Shown: piece after piece, positions 46,493 through 48,165 of the stretch
Layout: every line of letters starts with the position of its first letter
How positions within the stretch are numbered: position 1 is the first letter of the stretch
NCBI GenBank assembly: GCA_030705805.1
Contig: JAUZPY010000004.1
Coordinates: forward strand, 1 to 48,165
Direction: 5' to 3'
DNA length: 48,165 bases
Source: Bacillota bacterium
GTDB taxonomy: Bacteria; Bacillota; Clostridia; CAKSNL01; HGM11501
Notes under the pieces: generated by a model
The model's database searches: none
The model's input: only the letters and a program-made list of their open reading frames with translations
What the model was told of the DNA's origin: nothing
Made by a program: the position numbers and the translations under genes

Positions 46493-47581
46493 ATGCAGAA
46501 AAATACCAATGAAACTGAAAATAAAGCATTAATAGCAATGAGCGGTGGCGTTGATTCCAGTGTCGCAGCTTATCTTACGAAAAATAAAGGATATGACTGT
46601 ATAGGTGCAACTATGCGCCTTTTTCAAAATGAAGATGCAGGAATTCCGAGAGAATCCACGTGCTGCTCTCTTGATGATGTTGAAGATGCCAGAAGTGTAT
46701 GCCATAAACTTGGTATACCATATTATGTATTCAATTTTACAGAAGACTTTAGTACCCATGTAATCGACCGGTTTGTTTCTGCTTATGAACTTGGTACTAC
46801 TCCTAACCCGTGTATTGATTGCAACAGATTTCTCAAGTTCGAAAAATTATTTAGGAGAGCTGAAGAAATTGAATGTGAATATGTTGTGACAGGTCATTAT
46901 TCGAGAATTGAAAAATCAGGGGAGCGGTATCTTTTAAAGAAAGCGGTAGATTTAAATAAAGACCAAAGCTATGTTCTATATTCCATGACGCAGGAGCAGC
47001 TTGCACACACCATGTTTCCTTTAGGGGAACTATGCAAGTCGGAAACAAGAGCCATTGCCGAAGCTAATGGATTTATTAATGCAAAAAAACATGAAAGTCA
47101 GGACATTTGTTTTGTGCCTGACGGAGATTATGCTAAAATTATTGAACAACATACAGGAAAAAAATACCCTGAAGGTAATTTTGTCACTCGTGACGGGGAA
47201 ATACTCGGTAAACATAAAGGAATAATTAGGTATACCATAGGGCAAAGAAAAGGTCTTGGGCTTGCTCTTAAAGAGCCTTTATATGTATGTGAAAAACGTC
47301 TGGAAACAAACGAAGTTGTACTGGGACGAAATGAAGAGCTATTTTCAAAGGAACTTGATGCTAATGATTTTAACTGGATTGCGGTAGATGGGCTAAATGA
47401 TGCTATTCATGTTAAGGCTAAAATACGTTATCGTCAGGAAGAGCAGCCGGCAACGGTATTCCCAACAGGAGAAAACAGTGTGCATATTGAATTTGATGCA
47501 CCCCAAAGAGCCATTGCAAAAGGTCAGGCTGTGGTGCTGTATGACGGGGATGTAGTTGTTGGCGGCGGCACAATATGCTGA
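46493..47581 (+). CDS. mnmA: tRNA-specific 2-thiouridylase
   Basis: ALIAMSGGVDSSVAAYLTKNKGYDCIGATMRLF; TPNPCIDCNRFLKF; ESQDICFVPDGDY. Confidence 0.96.
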   Translation: MQKNTNETENKALIAMSGGVDSSVAAYLTKNKGYDCIGATMRLFQNEDAGIPRESTCCSLDDVEDARSVCHKLGIPYYVFNFTEDFSTHVIDRFVSAYELGTTPNPCIDCNRFLKFEKLFRRAEEIECEYVVTGHYSRIEKSGERYLLKKAVDLNKDQSYVLYSMTQEQLAHTMFPLGELCKSETRAIAEANGFINAKKHESQDICFVPDGDYAKIIEQHTGKKYPEGNFVTRDGEILGKHKGIIRYTIGQRKGLGLALKEPLYVCEKRLETNEVVLGRNEELFSKELDANDFNWIAVDGLNDAIHVKAKIRYRQEEQPATVFPTGENSVHIEFDAPQRAIAKGQAVVLYDGDVVVGGGTIC

Positions 47582-47742
47582 TTTAGATAAAAAGGCTTGG
47601 TTAAATAAAATGGCTAATATGTTTTTAGACCATATCGGAATAAATGCCTGAAACTGCTTATTGAATTCAGGGAAATTTAAAAACAGCCTTTTTTAAACGT
47701 GAACTTGTCAGCAAAAAATAGAACATAAAAAAACGCAATAAT

Positions 47743-47784
47743 AAAAATGCCCTTGTTCGGCTTGAGCCGAACAAGGGCATTTTT
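47743..47784. terminator. bidirectional terminator between mnmA and the CRISPR locus
   Basis: AAAAATGCCCTTGTTCGGCTTGAGCCGAACAAGGGCATTTTT. Confidence 0.85.
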
Positions 47785-47836
47785 GTCAATATAAGAAGTG
47801 AGTTCCGTGTTCAGAATAACAATTATAAAATAATTA

Positions 47837-47865
47837 TTGATTAGATTGTCGAAATATAGTATAAT
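47837..47865 (+). promoter_or_regulatory. candidate cas9 promoter
   Basis: TTGATT-N17-TATAAT on plus strand. Confidence 0.55.
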
Positions 47866-47880
47866 CAGTGTAAGCAAAAG

Positions 47881-47993
47881 AAAAAAACCTGCATAAGCAG
47901 GTTTTGTACCACACACTGTGGAGTCCTTACGGACGATTTGAATAAATTTTTATTTGAACTTATAGTGTAATCTTATATGGTAGTAATAAGATT
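47881..47993 (-). ncRNA. candidate tracrRNA (type II CRISPR-Cas), divergent from cas9
   Basis: minus strand: AATCTTATTACTACCATATAAGATTACACTATAAGTTCAAATAAAAATTTATTCAAATCGTCCGTAAGGACTCCACAGTGTGTGGTACAAAACCTGCTTATGCAGGTTTTTTT; anti-repeat, AATAAAAATTTATT nexus-like stem, GTCCGTAAGGAC and CCACAGTGTGTGG hairpins, rho-independent terminator. Confidence 0.8.
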
Positions 47994-47999
47994 AACTGT

Positions 48000-48028
48000 A
48001 ATATATCATATTACAAAGGAGTTGTCAA
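48000..48028 (-). promoter_or_regulatory. tracrRNA promoter
   Basis: minus strand TTGACA-N17-TATATT; predicted start about 47993. Confidence 0.75.
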
Positions 48029-48030
48029 GA

Positions 48031-48165
48031 ATGAAAAAAGAATTTGGCGAGTATTATTTAGGACTGGACATAGGTACTGATTCAATCGGATGGGCAGTAA
48101 CTGATAAAGAGTACAATTTAAAAAGATTTAACGGTAATGACATGTGGGGAATCCATCTGTTTAAT
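48031..48165 (+). CDS. cas9: Cas9 endonuclease, N-terminal 45 residues (truncated by window end)
   Basis: MKKEFGEYYLGLDIGTDSIGWAVTDKEYNLKRFNGNDMWGIHLFN; RuvC-I GLDIGT.S.GWAV motif; RBS AAAGGAG; no stop before window end. Confidence 0.92.
   Translation, partial: MKKEFGEYYLGLDIGTDSIGWAVTDKEYNLKRFNGNDMWGIHLFN

Noticed and set aside
47677-47916. 79-aa minus-strand ORF (MCGTKPAYAGFF...)
   Set aside because: Overlaps the candidate tracrRNA 3' region and the bidirectional terminator; the peptide is a translation of terminator hairpins and has no RBS context.

Overview
The window is 48,165 nt of low-GC DNA. It is almost certainly the chromosome of an anaerobic Clostridia-type Firmicute (inferred from gene content, promoters and Shine-Dalgarno sites). 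It is mostly housekeeping and transport genes: an amino-sugar-like catabolic cluster (MFS/OPA transporters, FGGY kinase, M20 deacylase, NagA-like, NagB-like, ceramidase-like); DUF2207 protein; peroxiredoxin; LamG plus copper-amine-oxidase-like stalk protein; KdpD/KdpE-like two-component genes directly upstream of pyruvate kinase; an amino-acid ABC importer behind a lysine riboswitch; pyrR-uraA behind a PyrR attenuator; GltD-like oxidoreductase; PiT/DUF47/Ca-type P-ATPase; an oxidative-stress set (rubrerythrin, FTR catalytic subunit, thioredoxin, Crp/Fnr regulator, SodC-like); pstSCAB-phoU-phoBR; an Rrf2 regulator and cysteine biosynthesis genes; ridA, tcdA and mnmA. At the right edge the window runs into a type II CRISPR-Cas locus: the first 45 codons of cas9 (ATG at 48031). 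Immediately upstream, on the opposite strand, is a candidate tracrRNA with its own promoter and terminator. Main observations: (1) the tracrRNA lies wholly antisense inside the predicted cas9 5' UTR; (2) PstS has its two halves in circularly permuted order; (3) a Cys-rich (CQCCC) leader peptide precedes the cysteine genes; (4) two TGTGA-N5-TCAC operators sit at identical -41 positions before rubrerythrin and FTR; (5) a dispersed TTARGCATAAGGGAG palindromic repeat family; (6) an IS200/IS605 remnant and several unannotated small ORFs. All calls come from reading the sequence and the supplied ORF translations; no database search was run.
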